Shown here piece after piece: positions 16,403-24,968 of a DNA stretch of 64,000 nucleotides (its first letter is position 1; the number at the start of each line of letters is the position of its first letter). A model generated the notes under the pieces. It worked only from the letters and a program-made list of their open reading frames with translations, was not told the DNA's origin and did no database searches. The stretch spans positions 36,055-100,054 of the forward strand of contig JASFHK010000006.1 in the NCBI GenBank assembly GCA_050123275.1, given 5' to 3'. A program made the position numbers and the translations under genes. This DNA comes from E44-bin88 sp050123275 (GTDB lineage Bacteria; Chloroflexota; Dehalococcoidia; Dehalococcoidales; BS750m-G39).

Positions 16403-16543
16403 TTAGGCTTTTCCGATTCGGAACATCTTAGTGCCGCAGGTTGGGCACACACCCTGGGTTGCCGGCCTACCGTTCTTCATGGTTATGCGCTTGGCATCCT
16501 TCATCTCTCTCTTGGCTCGGCATTTAACACAATAGGCTTGCAT
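16403..16543 (-). CDS. DUF5679-like small zinc-ribbon protein
   Basis: A 46-residue protein starting MQAYCVKCRAKREM and ending CPTCGTKMFRIGKA. The two knuckles CVKC (residues 5-8) and CPTC (33-36) form a treble-clef-like zinc site. The length and pattern match DUF5679 proteins, which are common in Chloroflexota and Actinobacteria and of unknown function. An AAGGAGGT ribosome site lies just upstream and a near-consensus promoter 34 bases further on, so this is an actively expressed single gene. It is followed by a strong hairpin. Confidence 0.88.
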   Translation of the reverse strand: MQAYCVKCRAKREMKDAKRITMKNGRPATQGVCPTCGTKMFRIGKA

Positions 16544-16577
16544 TGGGTTTACCTCCTTTTTTTATTCCTTTTTTATG

Positions 16578-16606
16578 AAGATAAACTATTAGGCACGCAA
16601 TGTCAA
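16578..16606 (-). promoter_or_regulatory. Promoter of the DUF5679 gene
   Basis: On the minus strand, a perfect -35 TTGACA (16601-16606), a 17-base spacer and -10 TATCTT (16578-16583). The gene starts 34 bases downstream of the -10. Confidence 0.65.
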
Positions 16607-16647
16607 TAGCTAATTACACATAATTCTGCTATTTTTGAGCACAAGGC

Positions 16648-17334
16648 TCAAACCCGGGGTTTTCGGGACAGCCCCCGTTGTCTTATGATATCCAGAATGC
16701 CCCGCAAATCCCCCGTTACGGTGACATCGGCGCGGCGCTCGACCTCTTCCGCCTTGGGGTTGAAGGCTATGCCTAGCCACGCCTGTTCGAGCATGCAGAT
16801 ATCGGCGATATTGTCGCCCACGGCTACCGTCCGTTCCAGCGGTATGCCGGTATCCCCGGCCAGGGAGAGCATGGCGTTGAGCTTACAGATGGCGTGCTTG
16901 AGACACCCCGGTTTGTCGGGCCAGTTGAGGGGCATCTTCACCTCGCCGGTGGCTTTGCCCATCTTTAGTACTAGCTCGTTTGCCAGGGTGTAGTCGAAAC
17001 CCAGCCGTTCTTTGAGCCGCTCGGTGGCGATGGTGTAGCTGTCGCTGATGATAGCCAGGGTGTGACCGTCCTCTTTCAGTGCCGCCGCCGTCTCCGCGGC
17101 GCCCGGCGAGAGCGGAATCCGGTCGAAGGTGTCGGTGATTTCCCGGGTACTAAGCCCGGCGAGCAGGGCGGCGATGCTTCTGGTCTTCTCATACTCGGGG
17201 GTGTGGCTGGCTATGATATCTTCCAGCATGGTTTCGAAGCCGAAGCGGCGCGCCAGCCGGAAGATAAACCTTTCGGCAATCAGGGTGCCGTCCATATCAA
17301 AGATGATGAGTCCCGGTTCCGTGGGATTGGCCAT
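16648..17334 (-). CDS. HAD-IB (SerB-like) phosphatase, candidate mannosyl-3-phosphoglycerate phosphatase
   Basis: A 228-residue HAD phosphatase of the SerB-like subgroup. Motif I is FDMDGTL near residues 12-18, motif II the Ser in AIISDSYT, motif III the Lys near KMGKATGEVK, and motif IV VGDNIADI. A helical cap of the C1 type lies between motifs I and II. It starts three bases after the mannosyl-3-phosphoglycerate synthase stop, so the natural guess is that it removes the phosphate to give mannosylglycerate. Known MPG phosphatases are HAD-II type with a C2 cap, so this would be an unrelated replacement. Phosphoserine phosphatase is the alternative. Confidence 0.85.
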   Translation of the reverse strand: MANPTEPGLIIFDMDGTLIAERFIFRLARRFGFETMLEDIIASHTPEYEKTRSIAALLAGLSTREITDTFDRIPLSPGAAETAAALKEDGHTLAIISDSYTIATERLKERLGFDYTLANELVLKMGKATGEVKMPLNWPDKPGCLKHAICKLNAMLSLAGDTGIPLERTVAVGDNIADICMLEQAWLGIAFNPKAEEVERRADVTVTGDLRGILDIIRQRGLSRKPRV

Positions 17335-17337
17335 AGG

Positions 17338-18528
17338 CTAATCTTTAAGCGCCGAGTAGGAGTCCAGGTGCTCGGCCATGAAGTTGGTAAAGCTCTTGAT
17401 GCTGGCGTTACGCGGGGGCAGGGTGATGCGGGGTTTGGGTGGTACTTCGCCGCGCTTGAGGGCGCGCTGGGCGGAAAGCTCTCTTAAGACCAGCTGCCTG
17501 GTCTCTTTTTCACAGAGCGGGGAGTGATAGACGGTGCTCAAGCCCTGGAGAAGCATGTCCCTGAGGTGGGCGATGCCCCTTTCTTCGTGGAAATGGGGAT
17601 TGCGGCTCTCGATCTGGAAGATTTCGATGCCGTCCTTGGCTATTTTGTGGCTGGCCATGGGCAGCACCCCGCCGTAGTCCTCGCAGAGAGAAACCAGCTC
17701 CTGGGGCTCGACGGCGTAGCCGGAGGCAAAGGGGGTTATCTTGGCCAGCTTGACGCTCAGGGCGTGCTCGCCGGCGTTGCCCGTCTTGATGATATCGGTC
17801 TCGAAGCCGGAGTTGGCCGAGAGCAGCGAGTTCATGCATTTATTGGTCGTCTCCGATACGCGCCCCCACTTGCGGAAGTAGATTTCGCCCGATACCTTGG
17901 GCTTGTAGCGCCACAGAATCCTGACCATGGCGTAGGGCGACTGGGCGATGCTGAAGCCGGCGGCGTAGCAGCGCGAATATTCCCATACCGAGCCGGGGAA
18001 GTAGTTATCGGCGTCGATAAAGCCCACGTAGTCCTTGCCGGCCAGTATCGCCACCAGCAGGCCAATTACCATCCCTTCGGCTTTCCCGCTTCTTATTTTA
18101 CCTTCATTATCCAGCAGGGCGGTGTATTTAGCCTGGGCTAAGGCCCTGGCCAGCAGCGGGTCTTTCTGGTGGATAATCAGGGCGCGGCGCTGGGTGAAGT
18201 GGCAGTATTGCTCCAGTGTGTCGCGCTCCATGCCGAAGCGGTCGGTGGGCTCTCTTTCGCTGTTGGAGACGACTATTATCAGACATTCGTGGGGCACGCC
18301 GCTGATAACGCCCTCGAAAAGCTTGAGCTTTTCGTCCTTAACCGGGATGACGATAGCCATCTTCTCCTCAACCGCCTTAATCGCCTCCTCCTCTATCTTG
18401 TCCACGGCTATCGATTCCGGGAGCGTCCCGTTGGCCCGTCTCCCCGAGTCCAGCTCGAGGACCTTTTGCACGTCGTTTATCTTGATGGAGCCGAAACGCT
18501 CTGTATATCGTTGCCTCTCGATACGCAT
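17338..18528 (-). CDS. mpgS: Mannosyl-3-phosphoglycerate synthase
   Basis: A 396-residue GT55-family glycosyltransferase that joins GDP-mannose and 3-phosphoglycerate to make mannosyl-3-phosphoglycerate, precursor of the compatible solute mannosylglycerate. The start MRIERQRYTERFGSIKI and the metal-binding GFIDADNYFPG segment are characteristic. In Dehalococcoides the synthase and phosphatase are fused in MgsD; here the synthase is separate, with a distinct phosphatase gene three bases downstream. The gene diverges from the cyclic-nucleotide-binding gene across a 200-base spacer with a plausible promoter. Confidence 0.93.
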   Translation of the reverse strand: MRIERQRYTERFGSIKINDVQKVLELDSGRRANGTLPESIAVDKIEEEAIKAVEEKMAIVIPVKDEKLKLFEGVISGVPHECLIIVVSNSEREPTDRFGMERDTLEQYCHFTQRRALIIHQKDPLLARALAQAKYTALLDNEGKIRSGKAEGMVIGLLVAILAGKDYVGFIDADNYFPGSVWEYSRCYAAGFSIAQSPYAMVRILWRYKPKVSGEIYFRKWGRVSETTNKCMNSLLSANSGFETDIIKTGNAGEHALSVKLAKITPFASGYAVEPQELVSLCEDYGGVLPMASHKIAKDGIEIFQIESRNPHFHEERGIAHLRDMLLQGLSTVYHSPLCEKETRQLVLRELSAQRALKRGEVPPKPRITLPPRNASIKSFTNFMAEHLDSYSALKD

Positions 18529-18571
18529 CTTGCCTGTCCTTAATGCCGCTCGCGGCGCCGATGCTAGGCTG

Positions 18572-18600
18572 ATACTAGCATAATCGTATTATATTGTAAA
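18572..18600 (-). promoter_or_regulatory. Promoter of mpgS
   Basis: On the minus strand, -35 TTTACA (18595-18600), a 17-base spacer and -10 TAGTAT (18572-18577), with TGC directly upstream of the -10. The mpgS ATG follows 43 bases later. Confidence 0.55.
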
Positions 18601-18727
18601 CTTGGCGGGGGAGGAAGCGACTAAAGGGTAAATCCGTAGTAATTACCCTCAAAATACTGGAAATCACGGGTAGAAACGTGTAAAATATGATTTGAGCCAT
18701 AGGGCATAAAAAACTGGAGGCTAACAG

Positions 18728-19183
18728 ATGGAAAAACTGGAAGTACTCAAGAGGTCTGACCTGTTTCACTATCTGGATGAGAATGACCTGAAAGTGGTGG
18801 CGGGGATGTGTAAGACTGAGGAGTTCAAACCGGGACAAGTTATCTTCCGGCAGGGCAGGGGTGCGGAAAAGATATACGTTATCGAGGACGGACTGGTTTC
18901 CCTCATGCTTGAGATGGGCCCTACCGACAAACGTCAGATTCAAGCTGCCTCCAACTTCGAATGTTTCGGCTGGGCGGCGACGATACCGCCGTACCGCCGT
19001 CTCAATATGGCGAGAGCTCAAGAAAAAACCAAGGTGCTGTCATTCGACGGCAAGGAGTTGCGTGACCTGGTTGACACCAACCCTAAGCTGTGTGCCGAAA
19101 TCGCCGGCGGCGTGGCCTACGTTATTTCACAGAGGCTACGCGCGTCATTTTCCCAGCTTATGGGCGATGCCTACCAGGATTAA
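18728..19183 (+). CDS. Cyclic-nucleotide-binding domain protein without DNA-binding domain
   Basis: A 151-residue protein with one cNMP-binding beta-roll, about residues 8-125 (LKRSDLFHYLDENDL start, FRQGRGAEKIYVIEDGLV core). Unlike Crp/Fnr regulators it ends after the C-helix and has no helix-turn-helix. The canonical phosphate-binding cassette FGExAL is replaced by FGWAATIPPYRR, so classical cAMP binding is doubtful. It may sense another ligand or act as a protein-interaction module. An ACTGGAGG ribosome site precedes the ATG. It stands alone upstream of acs; the target is unknown. Confidence 0.85.
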   Translation: MEKLEVLKRSDLFHYLDENDLKVVAGMCKTEEFKPGQVIFRQGRGAEKIYVIEDGLVSLMLEMGPTDKRQIQAASNFECFGWAATIPPYRRLNMARAQEKTKVLSFDGKELRDLVDTNPKLCAEIAGGVAYVISQRLRASFSQLMGDAYQD

Positions 19184-19202
19184 TCCTCAAGTATTATAAC
19201 CG

Positions 19203-19232
19203 TTACAGTTTTGGGCAGTTATTTAGTATAAT
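19203..19232 (+). promoter_or_regulatory. Candidate promoter of acs
   Basis: -10 TATAAT at 19227-19232 with a weaker -35 TTACAG at 19203-19208 (18-base spacer). It would give an 5' leader of about 75 bases before the acs ATG at 19315. Confidence 0.5.
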
Positions 19233-19314
19233 TTGATTAGTAGCTGTGGCTATGTAATGTGCGCATGGCTGTGAATAACGAACGGTTTTGAACTAGAAGG
19301 AGAATTTTTATCAA

Positions 19315-21282
19315 ATGGATGAGGCCAAGACCATCACCTCTATGATGGAGGAAAAGAGGCTGTTTAAGCCTCCGCAACAACTAAGCAAAGACGCTTACAT
19401 CAAAAGCCAGGAAGAGTACAAGAAGATTTACCAGAAATCAATCAGCGATCCCGAGGGTTTCTGGGGAGAGCTGGCCGAGCAATTAGACTGGTACAAGAAA
19501 TGGGACAAGGTACTCGTTTCCGACTTCAAAAACGCCAAGCACGAGTGGTTTGTCGGCGGCAAGCTCAATGTCAGCTACAACTGCATTGACCGCCACCTGA
19601 AGACCTGGCGCAAGAACAAGGCCGCCCTTATTTGGGAGGGCGACATCGGCGACAGCAAGACGCTGACCTACCAGCAGCTTTACTACGAAGTCTGCAAGTT
19701 CGCCAACGTGCTCAAGAAGCACGGTGTTAAGAAGGGCGACCGGGTTTCCATCTACCTGCCCATGATTCTGGAACTGCCCATCGCCATGCTGGCCTGCGCC
19801 CGCATCGGCGCCATTCACAGCGTCGTTTTCGGCGGCTTCAGCGCCGAGGCGCTGCGCGACAGGGTGCTTGACTGCGGCGCCAAGGTTCTTGTTTGCACCG
19901 ACGGTTACTACCGCAGCGGTCGCGTTATCAGGAGCAAGGACAACGCCGATTTCGCCGCCAAGGCCTGCCCTGAAGTGAAAGACATGATTGTGGTCCGGCG
20001 CGCCAATATCGGCGTTAACATGGAAGAGGGCCGCGATTGCTGGTGGCACGAAGAGATGACCGCCGAAGACATCGCCCCCTACTGCGAGCCCGAGCCGATG
20101 GATTCCGAAGACCCTCTCTTTATCCTCTACACCAGCGGCAGCACCGGCAAGCCCAAGGGCGTGCTGCACACTCAAGCCGGCTATCTTCTTTATTGCTACC
20201 AGACGCTCAAGTGGATATTCGACGTTAAGGAAGAGGATACCTACTGGTGCACCGCCGATATCGGCTGGGTCACCGGACACAGCTATATCGTCTACGGGCC
20301 CCTGGCCTTCGGCACTTCAAGCCTGGTCTTCGAGGGCGTGCCCACCTATCCCCACCCCGACCGCTTCTGGGACATCGTCGAAAAATACCAGGTCAACATT
20401 TTCTACACCGCTCCCACCGTACTGCGAGCGCTGATGAGAGAGGGCGACGAGTGGGTCTCGAAGCACAACATGGAATGCCTGCGCGTTCTGGGCTCGGTGG
20501 GCGAGCCGATTAACCCCGAAGCCTGGATGTGGTATTACGATGTCGTCGGCAAGGGCAAGCGCCCCATCGTGGATACCTGGTGGCAGACGGAGACGGGCGG
20601 CATCCTGATTACGCCGCTGCCCGGCGCCACCGCGCTCAAGCCCGGTTCGGCTACCTTCCCCTTCCCCGGTATCGAAGCGGCGGTCCTCCGCCAGGACGGC
20701 TCCGAGGCCGACGTCAACGAAGGCGGCTACCTGGTCATCAAGAAGCCCTGGCCGGGCCTGATGAGGACGGTCTACGGCGACCCGGAACGCTTCAAGAACA
20801 CCTATTTCATACAGTACCCTGGCTACTACACCACCGGCGACGGCGCCAGGGTCGATAGCGACGGCTACTTCTGGCTGATGGGCCGTATCGATGACGTTAT
20901 CAACGTCTCCGGCCATCGCATCGGCACCGCCGAGGTGGAAAGCGCCCTGGTTTCCCACGAGCTGGTGGCCGAGGCGGCCGTGGTCGGCATGCCCCACGAT
21001 ATCAAGGGGCAGGGCATCTACGCCTTCGTTACCCTGAAGGCTAACGTGACACCGAGCGACGAGCTCAAGAAAGAGCTGGTCACTCACGTGCGTAAGGAAA
21101 TCGGCCCTATTGCCTCACCGGACAAAATTCAGTTCGCCGAAGGCCTGCCCAAGACCCGGAGCGGCAAGATTATGCGCCGTATCCTGACCAAGATTGCCTC
21201 CGGCGACGTCGATAACCTGGGCGACACCAGCACGCTGGCCGACCCGACGGTGGTCACCACGCTGGTCGAAGGCAAGCAATAG
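19315..21282 (+). CDS. acs: Acetate-CoA ligase (AMP-forming)
   Basis: A 655-residue acetyl-CoA synthetase, full length. The ATP-loop motif is YTSGSTGKPKGV; WWQTETGG and YYTTGDGARVDSDGYFWLMGR are the core adenylation motifs; the catalytic Lys lies in PKTRSGKIMRR near the C-terminus, the site used for acetylation control in this family. It makes acetyl-CoA from acetate, ATP and CoA in the cytoplasm. With the 2-oxoacid:ferredoxin oxidoreductase at 28-31 kb it could feed acetate carbon into pyruvate. The ribosome site AGAAGGAG precedes the ATG by 12 bases; a strong terminator follows the gene. Confidence 0.95.
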   Translation: MDEAKTITSMMEEKRLFKPPQQLSKDAYIKSQEEYKKIYQKSISDPEGFWGELAEQLDWYKKWDKVLVSDFKNAKHEWFVGGKLNVSYNCIDRHLKTWRKNKAALIWEGDIGDSKTLTYQQLYYEVCKFANVLKKHGVKKGDRVSIYLPMILELPIAMLACARIGAIHSVVFGGFSAEALRDRVLDCGAKVLVCTDGYYRSGRVIRSKDNADFAAKACPEVKDMIVVRRANIGVNMEEGRDCWWHEEMTAEDIAPYCEPEPMDSEDPLFILYTSGSTGKPKGVLHTQAGYLLYCYQTLKWIFDVKEEDTYWCTADIGWVTGHSYIVYGPLAFGTSSLVFEGVPTYPHPDRFWDIVEKYQVNIFYTAPTVLRALMREGDEWVSKHNMECLRVLGSVGEPINPEAWMWYYDVVGKGKRPIVDTWWQTETGGILITPLPGATALKPGSATFPFPGIEAAVLRQDGSEADVNEGGYLVIKKPWPGLMRTVYGDPERFKNTYFIQYPGYYTTGDGARVDSDGYFWLMGRIDDVINVSGHRIGTAEVESALVSHELVAEAAVVGMPHDIKGQGIYAFVTLKANVTPSDELKKELVTHVRKEIGPIASPDKIQFAEGLPKTRSGKIMRRILTKIASGDVDNLGDTSTLADPTVVTTLVEGKQ

Positions 21283-21306
21283 AAACCATCGCTTAACCGA
21301 AAAACG

Positions 21307-21342
21307 ATAAGCCACCGGGTTTATTCCGGTGGCTTATTTTTT
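21307..21342 (+). terminator. Intrinsic terminator of acs
   Basis: A perfect 12-base stem (21307-21318 with 21326-21337), a 7-base loop and a following T-run (21338-21342). It lies 25 bases after the acs stop. Confidence 0.85.
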
Positions 21343-21353
21343 GAAGCGGGGGA

Positions 21354-21382
21354 TTGACAAAAATTGGCGGCTGGTGTAATTT
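21354..21382 (+). promoter_or_regulatory. Promoter of hisF
   Basis: A perfect -35 TTGACA (21354-21359), a 17-base spacer and -10 TAATTT (21377-21382). The leader of about 70 bases contains a small hairpin (GGGCAA stem at 21384-21389 pairing with 21394-21399), which could influence translation. Confidence 0.65.
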
Positions 21383-21459
21383 AGGGCAAGCGGTTGCCCG
21401 TTACCAGTTTTTCACCGCTAACCGTGGGTATCCATATCAATTCCAGGAGTTATTTAATA

Positions 21460-22233
21460 ATGCAACGAGAAGTAAGGATTATACCCTGCCTCGACATCAA
21501 AGAGGGCAGGGTAGTCAAGGGAGTAAAGTTCGTTAACCTGGTGGATGCCCGCGACCCCGTAGAAGCCGCCCGCGTTTACAGCAAGGAAGGAGCCGACGAG
21601 CTCGTTTTCCTAGACATCTTCGCCACCGTGGAGAACCGCAAGACCCGGTTGGAGTGGGTGAAAAAGGTGGTCAAGGTGGTCAAGGTCCCCTTCGCTGTCG
21701 GCGGCGGCATCAACGGCCTCGACGACATGGCGGCACTGCTCGATATGGGAGTGGACAAGGTCTCCATCAACACCGCCGCTGTGGAAAACCCCGAGCTTAT
21801 CGAAAAAGCCGCCCGTAACTTCGGCAGCCAGAAGCTGGTGGTGGCTATCGACGGCCGTAAAAACCCGCCCGATGGCAAGTTTCCCCGGCTGGAGGTGGTG
21901 GTCAGGAGCGGCAGCGAGTCCACCGGCATGGATATCGTTGAGTGGGCGAAGCGGGTGGAATCACTGGGGGCGGGCGAAATACTGCTCACCAGCAAAGATG
22001 CCGACGGCACCAAAGCCGGCTACGACATAGAGATGACCCGGGCCGTGGCCGAGGCAGTCGCCATACCGGTTACCGCTTCCGGCGGCGCCGGCAAGCTGGA
22101 ACACCTCTACGAGGCCGTGGCCGAAGCCAAGGCGTCGGCGGTTCTGGCCGCTTCCATCTTCCATTTCGGCGAAATCTCCATCCCCGAAGCCAAAAAATAT
22201 CTTAAGGGAAAAGGAGTCCCGGTAAGAATATAA
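21460..22233 (+). CDS. hisF: Imidazole glycerol phosphate synthase cyclase subunit HisF
   Basis: A 257-residue TIM-barrel cyclase, beginning MQREVRIIPCLDIKEGRVVK. Catalytic aspartates are expected in PCLDIKEGR and in the LTSKDADGTK segment; phosphate-binding glycines are in AVGGGIN and TASGGAG. It makes IGP and AICAR in histidine biosynthesis with HisH, which is not in this window. I chose ATG 21460 because it has a GGAG site at 21446-21449 and matches family length; the frame stays open upstream. It is followed 14 bases later by the glutamate synthase-like gene, which may be co-transcribed. Confidence 0.95.
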   Translation: MQREVRIIPCLDIKEGRVVKGVKFVNLVDARDPVEAARVYSKEGADELVFLDIFATVENRKTRLEWVKKVVKVVKVPFAVGGGINGLDDMAALLDMGVDKVSINTAAVENPELIEKAARNFGSQKLVVAIDGRKNPPDGKFPRLEVVVRSGSESTGMDIVEWAKRVESLGAGEILLTSKDADGTKAGYDIEMTRAVAEAVAIPVTASGGAGKLEHLYEAVAEAKASAVLAASIFHFGEISIPEAKKYLKGKGVPVRI

Positions 22234-22247
22234 AAAAGGAGTAGGGC

Positions 22248-23840
22248 ATGAATCTGCAAAGACCAAACGCCAATGAGGCCACCCGGACGGCCAACCGTTC
22301 CCGTAGCGTGGTTCCCATGAGCGGGCTGTGCACCCGGTGTGTGGACGGTTGCACGGGCAACTGCGAGGTTTTCAAGGCAACTTTTCGCGGTCGGGAGTTG
22401 ATATACCCCGGACCGTTCGGTGAAGTCACTGCCGGAGGTGACAAGGACTATCCTGTCGATTACTCTCACCTTAACATACAGGGCTACGCCCTGGGCGCTA
22501 AAGGTCTGCCGGCCGGTGTCAGCGGCGACCCCGATACCGCCATATTCCCCGCCGTGAGCACCGAGACCGAGTACGGCTGGGATATCAAAGTCAAAATGAA
22601 AGCCCCGGTCTTTACCGGCGCTCTGGGCTCTACCGAAATCGCCCGCAAGAACTGGGAGCATTTTGCCGTTGGCGCCGCTATCGGCGGCGTCACCCTGGTC
22701 TGCGGCGAGAATGTTTGCGGCATCGACCCGCGGCTGGAGCGAGACGCCAAGGGCAAGGTAACCGCCGCTCCCGATATGGACCGGCGCATCGAGATTTACC
22801 GCCGCTATCACCAGGGCTATGGCGAAATCCTGGTCCAGATGAACGTGGAAGATACCCGGCTCGGCGTTGACCAATACGTCCTCAACAAGCACGGGCTGGA
22901 GACGATAGAGCTAAAGTGGGGACAGGGAGCCAAGTGCATCGGCGGCGAAATCAAGGTCAACAGTCTAGAGAGGGCGCTGGAGCTACAGAAACGCGGCTAT
23001 ATCGTGACTCCCGACCCTTCCGACCCCGTCGTCCAGTCGGCTTTCACCGACGGCTCGCTCAAGGAGTTCGAGCGGCACAGCCGCCTCGGTTTTATCGAAG
23101 AAGAGGAGTTCTACAAAGAAGTCGACCGTTTGAGAGCGCTGGGCTTCAAGCGCATCACCCTCAAGACCGGGGCCTACGGTCTGCGCGAGCTGGCCATGGC
23201 TATCAAGTGGGGCTCCAAGGCTAAGATAGACCTGCTCACCATTGACGGCGCCCCCGGCGGCACCGGCATGAGCCCCTGGCGGATGATGGAGGAGTGGGGT
23301 ATGCCTACCCTTTACCTGCACGCCGCCGCCTACGAGTTCTGTAAGACGTTAGCCGATAAAGGCGAGCGGACTCCCGATATCGCCTTTGCCGGTGGTTTCA
23401 GCAGCGAGGACGGTATCTTCAAGGCGCTGGCTCTCGGCTCGCCTTTCGTTAAGGCGGTCTGCATGGGCAGGGCGTTGATGATACCGGGTATGGTGGGTAA
23501 GAACATCCAGCAATGGCTCAAGGACGGCAAGCTGCCCGGCACCGTGGGCCAGTTCGGCTCGACGCCGGAGGAGATTTTCATCAACTACGAGGACGTGAAG
23601 AACATCGTCGGCGCTGATGAGATGAAGAACGTACCTCTGGGCGCGGTGGGTATCTACAGCTACGTGGATAAGCTCAAGGTGGGCCTGCAACAGCTGATGG
23701 CGGGGGCCAGGTGCTTCAGCACGCCGGCTATCACCCGTAAAGAGCTGATGTCCCTTTCCGAGGAGTGTGCCAAAGTCACCGGCATACCCTACCTGATGGA
23801 TGCGGGCCGGGAAGAAGCTCTCAAGATACTGAAGGGCTAA
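22248..23840 (+). CDS. FMN-binding glutamate synthase family protein
   Basis: A 530-residue protein equal to the central FMN domain of glutamate synthase, without the glutaminase domain, as in archaeal-type GltB. The FMN/barrel core shows KIDLLTIDGAPGGTGMSPWR and IAFAGGFSSEDGIFKALALG. The N-terminus carries a cysteine cluster, Cys28, 31, 35 and 39, that could hold an Fe-S centre. It probably makes glutamate from 2-oxoglutarate and ammonia or a related amination, with electrons from ferredoxin or NADPH. An AGGAG site precedes the ATG. It follows hisF in the same direction; activity on 2-oxoglutarate is not proven. Confidence 0.85.
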   Translation: MNLQRPNANEATRTANRSRSVVPMSGLCTRCVDGCTGNCEVFKATFRGRELIYPGPFGEVTAGGDKDYPVDYSHLNIQGYALGAKGLPAGVSGDPDTAIFPAVSTETEYGWDIKVKMKAPVFTGALGSTEIARKNWEHFAVGAAIGGVTLVCGENVCGIDPRLERDAKGKVTAAPDMDRRIEIYRRYHQGYGEILVQMNVEDTRLGVDQYVLNKHGLETIELKWGQGAKCIGGEIKVNSLERALELQKRGYIVTPDPSDPVVQSAFTDGSLKEFERHSRLGFIEEEEFYKEVDRLRALGFKRITLKTGAYGLRELAMAIKWGSKAKIDLLTIDGAPGGTGMSPWRMMEEWGMPTLYLHAAAYEFCKTLADKGERTPDIAFAGGFSSEDGIFKALALGSPFVKAVCMGRALMIPGMVGKNIQQWLKDGKLPGTVGQFGSTPEEIFINYEDVKNIVGADEMKNVPLGAVGIYSYVDKLKVGLQQLMAGARCFSTPAITRKELMSLSEECAKVTGIPYLMDAGREEALKILKG

Positions 23841-23884
23841 AGCGCTTTACGGAATAGCGGCTTATATAGTATGCTAGCATCACA

Positions 23885-24907
23885 TTGCTAGGCTCACAGA
23901 TTCTGGTATGGCTGCAATACCTTGCCTGTCTGGCTATTATCCTTTTCGCGGGCACCAAACTGGCACGGTACGGCGACGCCATTGGCGAGAAGACGGGGGT
24001 AGGCGGGCTCTGGATAGGGCTGGTGCTGCTGGCGGCGATTACCTCGGTGCCGGAGCTGGTCACCGGCGTCAGCTCGGTAGCCCTGGTCGGCCTGCCCGAC
24101 CTGGCCGTGGGCACCCTGCTGGGTAGCTGTCTTTTCAACCTGACCCTCATCGCGCTGCTCGATTTCCTTTGCCGTAAGACGCCCGTGTTGAGCCGGGTGC
24201 GTATGAGGCACATCGCCTCGGCGGCGATAGGCGTCGTCCTGCTGGCTGTCGTCGGCGGCACCATGCTGGCCGGTGAAGCGCTTTCGGCGGTGAAGCTGGG
24301 CTGGGTGGGCGTGCCCAGCATCCTTATTATCATCTTCTACCTGGTGGCGGTAAGGCAGCTTTTCGTTTACGAGCGCCGCCATCCCGTCAAATCCGAAGGC
24401 GAGCTGCCCCGCTACGATAATCTTTCCCTGAAGGCGGTCTGGTTCCGTTTCAGCCTGGCGGCGGCCGCCGTCATCGGCGCCGGTATCTGGATATCCTTCG
24501 TCGGCGACGATATAGCCGCTTCCACCGGCTGGGGAGCCAGCTTCGTCGGTAGCCTTTTCCTGGCTATCGGCACCTCCATGCCCGAGCTGGTGGTCACCGT
24601 GGCCGCCTTGCGCTTGGGGGCCACCGATATGGCGGTGGCCGATATACTGGGCAGCAACATGTTCAATATCGCCATTATCTTCGCCGTCGACCTTTTCTAT
24701 ACCAAGGGCTCCATCCTGTCCTCGGTAGCCAACTCCAATCTCATCACCGTGGCCATGGCCATAACCGCCAGCCTGCTGATTATTTTCGGGCTGCGCTTCC
24801 GGCGGCAACGCAAGCTGCTCTTTTTCAGCAGCTGGTACAGCCCGCCTTTGCTGGCGCTCTATGTGCTCGGCGCTTATTTCCTGTTCCGGGCGGGCATAGG
24901 TTTGTAG
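23885..24907 (+). CDS. Sodium/calcium exchanger family membrane protein (YrbG-like)
   Basis: A 340-residue membrane protein of the Ca2+/cation antiporter family, with about ten hydrophobic helices in two inverted repeats. The two alpha-repeat signatures are LAAITSVPELVTG and LAIGTSMPELVVT, each with the ion-binding Glu. It would exchange Na+ or H+ for Ca2+ across the inner membrane. The start is TTG 23885: an earlier ATG is closed by a stop. There is no ribosome site; a TATAGT -10 element (23865-23870) lies only 14 bases upstream, so the message may be leaderless. Confidence 0.88.
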   Translation: MLGSQILVWLQYLACLAIILFAGTKLARYGDAIGEKTGVGGLWIGLVLLAAITSVPELVTGVSSVALVGLPDLAVGTLLGSCLFNLTLIALLDFLCRKTPVLSRVRMRHIASAAIGVVLLAVVGGTMLAGEALSAVKLGWVGVPSILIIIFYLVAVRQLFVYERRHPVKSEGELPRYDNLSLKAVWFRFSLAAAAVIGAGIWISFVGDDIAASTGWGASFVGSLFLAIGTSMPELVVTVAALRLGATDMAVADILGSNMFNIAIIFAVDLFYTKGSILSSVANSNLITVAMAITASLLIIFGLRFRRQRKLLFFSSWYSPPLLALYVLGAYFLFRAGIGL

Positions 24908-24911
24908 CCCC

Positions 24912-24940
24912 TTGATTGCGCCCTGGATTTAGAGTAGCAT
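24912..24940 (+). promoter_or_regulatory. Candidate promoter of the RCK channel-like gene
   Basis: -35 TTGATT (24912-24917), a 17-base spacer and -10 TAGCAT (24935-24940); the gene begins at 24969. Confidence 0.45.
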
Positions 24941-24968
24941 ACAGGGTAAAGCTTTAAGAGGATAGTAG

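Noticed and set aside
16207..16452. 81-codon minus-strand frame overlapping the DUF5679 gene
   Set aside because: It conflicts with the 46-residue zinc-ribbon protein, which has motifs and a ribosome site, and it runs through the hairpin.
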